Shown here piece after piece: positions 7,187 to 9,702 of a DNA stretch of 9,702 nt. How positions within the stretch are numbered: the stretch's first letter is position 1; every line of letters begins with the position of its first letter. Source of the DNA: Methyloglobulus sp. Lineage in GTDB: Bacteria > Pseudomonadota > Gammaproteobacteria > Methylococcales > Methylomonadaceae. The translations under genes and the position numbers were made by a program. The notes below the pieces were generated by a model. That model searched no databases. It saw nothing but the letters and a program-made list of their open reading frames with translations, and had not been told where the DNA came from. The DNA is taken from contig JABFSV010000151.1 of the NCBI GenBank assembly GCA_013140405.1, positions 1 through 9,702 of the forward strand. Reading direction: 5' to 3'.

Positions 7187-8314
7187 TTTTCCAGATTGAG
7201 TGTATTTGGCTTTGCCCTTGCCTTTGACCACAGGCATCTCGACCTGGATGGTGGTTTTGCTTGTGTTCGCCAAGCCCATCGGCAGGTTGAAGTCGGCTTT
7301 GAGGATGTGATCGACAGCGCGGGCGATAAAATCGACCACGGGTTCGGGTGTGTACCAAACGCCACGGCTTTTGCGGAGCTTGGGATCATATTCCGCCAGG
7401 AAGGTTTCGTAAAAGTGGATGATGGGATCGGTTTGCCGAGTGGCTTTACCGAAGTTTGCCAAGATTGAGCGCACGTCGGCAGCGCGGAAGATGTCCGCAA
7501 GGCCATCGACAATCCAGGTGATGCGCTCGTCCAAGTCATAACCTGCTATGTAATGGAACAGTTTGCGTAAGAACGGGTTGCTGTGCGGGATGAGTTCTGC
7601 GGCTTCTTGGCGGGAAAAGGTATCGAGGGTCTCATCGTGCAAACGGGCGGCGAACATGCCATAAGCGATGGTTTGGGCGTAAATGTCGGCAAATTGTTCG
7701 GCGTCGATGTCGTGCAGCAGGATGGCCTTGAACGCATCCATTTGGTCTTTCAGGGTGCTGTTGGTGTGTTCTTTCTCGTCTTTGGTCAGCGCATTTTCGA
7801 TGATGTTGGCAAGCAACCGCGCTTTTCCCGCCATCATCCCGGCAAGTTTGGACGGCGATTTGATGGTTTGCCCGGAATAAGCGGCAAAGTCCTTCATCAA
7901 ATCGACGAAATGGGCGAATTCATCCGGTTTCGGCTGGAGTTGCCCGTTTTTGATGTCGGCAAGGCGGATGCTGGTGACGTGTGCGCCGTCGCGGAAAAAC
8001 CGGAATTCCAGGTAATCAGTGATAATCAGGTTGTCGAGCGAGTTAAGATAGCGGTTGAACTGTTCTTTGTAGTCTTTGCTGTCCAAAGGCTTACCGATGT
8101 CCTTGGCTTCGATATAACCCAATGGGATATGGGCTTTGGTCAAGATGTAATCCGGCGCACCGCAAGCGATATGGGCGGGTTCATTAGTCACTAACACGCC
8201 GGGCAGCAGGATTTCCAGCAATGACTGCAAGTCGCCACGGTAGCTGTGTTCGCGGGAAATGCCCGTCTTATAACGCTGGTTTAGTTTGCTGAGGTAGTTT
8301 TGGACTTCATTCAT
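7178..8314 (-). pseudogene. N-terminal nuclease and connector portion of a type ISP/IIG-like restriction-modification enzyme
   Basis: 378 codons as they stand, of which about 376 belong to the family before the frame breaks. Residues 1-120 form a PD-(D/E)xK-type nuclease: PD at 54-55 and EAK at 69-71 (GAPDYILTKA, then GYIEAKDIGK) give the usual D...ExK catalytic set. A long helical region (about 130-320) leads to RGVWYTPEPVVDFIARAVDHIL, the entry to the methyltransferase. No helicase domain lies between nuclease and methyltransferase, unlike true type ISP translocating enzymes, so the architecture is closer to type IIG. The start has AGGGA seven bases upstream (8322-8326). The frame closes after KAKYTQSGKSR. 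Removing one base from the T5 run at 7186-7190 joins it smoothly to the methyltransferase (TQSGK-VDKEVHKVQ). The whole enzyme would then be about 1,070 residues, counting the part at 4479-5792. Confidence 0.82.
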
Positions 8315-8436
8315 GGTTTCGTCCCTGTGCGTTTTTTGTGGAAACTATAGCATTTTATGGAGGCTGAGGTTTTTCGTAGCAAACGTCGCCACAAAATAAT
8401 CTTGCTTCACGCAACGCTACGCTATACACTTACTGG
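8315..8436. promoter_or_regulatory. Divergent intergenic region between the restriction enzyme and higBA
   Basis: This 122-bp gap separates divergently read operons and should hold both promoters. On the minus strand TATAGT (8343-8348) is a plausible -10 for the restriction gene, without a good -35. On the plus strand TTGCTT (8402-8407) and TACACT (8425-8430), 17 bp apart, could serve higBA. CGTAGC (8375-8380) and GCTACG (8416-8421) form a weak inverted pair. None of these is strong by itself. Confidence 0.3.
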
Positions 8437-8714
8437 GTGATTAAATCATTCCAGCACAAGGGTCTGAAAGCCTTTTTTGAGGTCGGTAGCAAGGCCGGAA
8501 TTCAAGCCCAACATGCCCTCGTCTTAACTTACAGCTTGCAAAACTCGATACCGCCATAAGCCCTGACGATATGAATCTACCTAATTGGCGGCTGCACCCT
8601 CTCAAAGGTCAAATGCAAAACCATTGGGCGGTCTGGGTAGACAAAAACTGGCGAATTACTTTCAAGTTTGAAGGCAATGATATCGTGCTGGTAGATTATC
8701 AAGACTATCATTAG
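8437..8714 (+). pseudogene. higB: HigB-type toxin, frameshifted by one base
   Basis: This is a RelE/ParE-superfamily HigB toxin, a ribosome-dependent mRNA cleaving protein, recognisable in two frames. The first frame starts at GTG 8437 and reads IKSFQHKGLKAFFEVGSKAG, then IQAQHA. The second resumes with RLNLQLAKLDTAISPDDMNL, then PNWRLHPLKG, WAVWVDKNWRITFKFEG and VDYQDYH, ending at TAG 8712-8714. The switch lies at 8515-8520, where one base appears to be missing (GCC-CT-CGT). With one base restored the length is 92 residues, the usual size of the family. The toxin is therefore probably inactive, unless the missing base is a sequencing error. A weak promoter-like pair (TTGCTT 8402-8407, TACACT 8425-8430) precedes it. 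higA starts 10 nt after its stop. Confidence 0.8.
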
Positions 8715-8724
8715 GAGCCTAACC

Positions 8725-9015
8725 ATGAGCCAACAACATAACCCACCGCACCCTGGCGAAGTCCTAAAGGACGGCGTTTTTACGGGAGGCGACCTAACCA
8801 TCAAACAATTTGCCGAACGCATAGGCGTTACCCGCGCGGCATTGTCCAGGGTTTTGAATAGCCGTGCCGCCATATCGCCCGATATGGCGTTAAGGCTTTC
8901 CGATGCGTTAGGCGGCAGTGCGGAAAGCTGGCTGCACATGCAAGCAAACTACGATCTTTGGCAAGCACGGCAAAAACCCAGGCAAGCCATAGCACGGTTA
9001 GAAGTACGTACATGA
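8725..9015 (+). CDS. higA: HigA-type antitoxin (XRE-family helix-turn-helix)
   Basis: 96 residues. It is a typical HigA antitoxin: N-terminal HPGEVLKDGVF, a helix-turn-helix at about 25-60 (LTIKQFAERIGVTRAALSRV, then LNSRAAISPDMALRLSDALG) and a C-terminal helix (ESWLHMQANYDLWQARQK). Such proteins neutralise HigB and repress the higBA promoter. AGGAG at 8713-8717, overlapping the higB stop, is a strong ribosome site seven bases before the ATG and confirms the start. The gene is intact while its partner toxin is broken, so it may now act only as a DNA-binding regulator or as an immunity protein against other HigB copies. Confidence 0.95.
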   Translation: MSQQHNPPHPGEVLKDGVFTGGDLTIKQFAERIGVTRAALSRVLNSRAAISPDMALRLSDALGGSAESWLHMQANYDLWQARQKPRQAIARLEVRT

Positions 9016-9056
9016 CCTTAAATAACGCGGAACTGTCTGTGTGTACCCTAAATAAC
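9015..9056. repeat. Pair of 12-bp direct repeats before sbcC
   Basis: ACCTTAAATAAC (9015-9026) and ACCCTAAATAAC (9045-9056) match at 11 of 12 positions with a 30-bp period, about three helical turns. They fill the short gap between the higA stop and the sbcC-like start. They could be tandem binding sites or the trace of a small duplication. Confidence 0.4.
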
Positions 9057-9064
9057 AATAGTTT

Positions 9065-9702
9065 ATGAGAATTCTCAACCTATATTTCAAGAATATCAAT
9101 TCCCTGGAAGGCGAAAACCGGATCGATTTCGAGCAAGCGCCGTTTACTGATACGGGGGTTTTTGCCATTACCGGGCCTAATGGCTCGGGCAAGTCCAGCA
9201 TTTTGGATGCTATTACGTTGGCGCTTTATGGTGAGACGTTCCGGTTTGATAAACCTGCCCAACACATCATCACCCAGCATACCAGCGAGAGCTTTTCACA
9301 GATTGAATTTGCCTTCGGAGCGGACAAATACCGTTCAAGTTGGCATGTAAAGCGGGCGGAAAACAATCCTGGCGCTGACTTGCTGCCATCGGAAATGCAA
9401 CTGATACGCCTGAATAACGGCGAAGAGGCCGTAGCCAATACACCGCAGCAGGTGTGCGACAGTATGGTCGAGATAACAGGCATGAATTTCCGCAGCTTTA
9501 CCCGTTCCATACTACTTGCCCAAGGCGATTTTACCGCGTTCCTTAATGCGTTGGACAACGAACGCATGGCTATCCTGGAAAAAATAATCAGTACGGATAT
9601 TTATGCGGATTATAAAAAAGTAGCAACAGACAAATTAGGCGAAGCGCAAAAAAAACTGACCTATTTACAACAAGATTTAGCGGCTGTCCCGCTGATTGAA
9701 CC
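9065..9702 (+). CDS. sbcC: SbcC-type exonuclease subunit/AAA ATPase, N-terminal part (runs off the window)
   Basis: 212 complete codons are visible, open to the end of the window. The start MRILNLYFKNINSLEGENRI matches SbcC, the SMC-like ATPase of the SbcCD nuclease complex that cleaves DNA hairpins and blocked ends. Walker A is GPNGSGKSSILDAITLALYG, at about residues 38-57. GMNFRSFTRSILLAQGDFTA (about 139-158) is the conserved Q-loop region, followed by FLNALDNERMAILEKI. From about residue 175 a lysine/glutamine-rich helix begins, the start of the long coiled coil. The ATG at 9065 has no clear Shine-Dalgarno but matches the family start. sbcD, normally just upstream and often overlapping, is absent; higBA occupies that position. 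Full SbcC is around 1,000 residues, so about a fifth is present here. Confidence 0.88.
   Translation, partial: MRILNLYFKNINSLEGENRIDFEQAPFTDTGVFAITGPNGSGKSSILDAITLALYGETFRFDKPAQHIITQHTSESFSQIEFAFGADKYRSSWHVKRAENNPGADLLPSEMQLIRLNNGEEAVANTPQQVCDSMVEITGMNFRSFTRSILLAQGDFTAFLNALDNERMAILEKIISTDIYADYKKVATDKLGEAQKKLTYLQQDLAAVPLIE

Noticed and set aside
7178..7200. Programmed +1 ribosomal frameshift joining nuclease and methyltransferase
   Set aside because: No known slippery site or stimulatory structure is visible; a simple one-base indel in the T5 run is the simpler explanation.
7187..7539. Extension of the methyltransferase frame upstream to 7539
   Set aside because: Upstream of about 7190 this frame reads as low-complexity Ser/Pro/Thr-rich sequence, while the other frame holds conserved enzyme sequence; it is a shadow frame.
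7583..8194. Long plus-strand open frame of about 200 codons
   Set aside because: It lies antisense to the conserved nuclease and connector region and shows no recognisable domain.
1..9702. CRISPR array, tRNA or rRNA genes, insertion sequences or transposase genes
   Set aside because: No regularly spaced repeats, cloverleaf-like sequences or transposase motifs were seen.

Overview
The window looks like a piece of a gammaproteobacterial chromosome. The lgt-thyA overlap, ThyA and Lgt sequences close to the E. coli type, and moderate base composition point that way. A methanotroph or similar aquatic lineage is possible, but I cannot fix the genus from sequence alone. The left part is ordinary housekeeping DNA. 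The right part is an accessory, defence-like block with signs of insertion and decay.

Left part (1-3547, all on the minus strand): an SPFH-domain protein with a glycine-rich linker and a C-terminal SHOCT helix pair; a family I inorganic pyrophosphatase; and the lgt-thyA pair, which overlaps by 4 nt. thyA carries an in-frame 21-nt net insertion made of a short palindrome-like repeat. It adds seven residues near the catalytic cysteine without breaking the frame. From 3548 to 3886 no intact gene is visible, only two short stretches that read like protein remnants. A small two-helix membrane protein of unknown function (3887-4420, plus strand) follows.

Middle (8314 down to 4479, minus strand): one large single-chain restriction-modification enzyme of the type ISP/IIG-like class (PD-ExK nuclease, helical connector, N6-adenine methyltransferase, C-terminal specificity domain), cut into pieces in two ways. 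A one-base lesion near 7186-7190 shifts the frame between the nuclease/connector part and methyltransferase motif I. A complete hicA-hicB toxin-antitoxin module sits exactly between the methyltransferase and the specificity domain. The methyltransferase ends in a stop codon 21 nt before hicA, and the specificity domain restarts with its own ATG 21 nt after hicB. A perfect 8-bp inverted repeat spans that stop codon just upstream of hicA and is a good candidate HicB operator. If functional, the module could place expression of the specificity part under HicB autoregulation.

Right part (8315-9702, plus strand): a HigBA toxin-antitoxin pair whose higB has lost one base while higA is intact, then the start of an SbcC-type ATPase that runs off the window with no sbcD in front of it. 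The main point of interest is the toxin-antitoxin module nested inside a split restriction enzyme, next to a second, apparently disarmed toxin-antitoxin pair.
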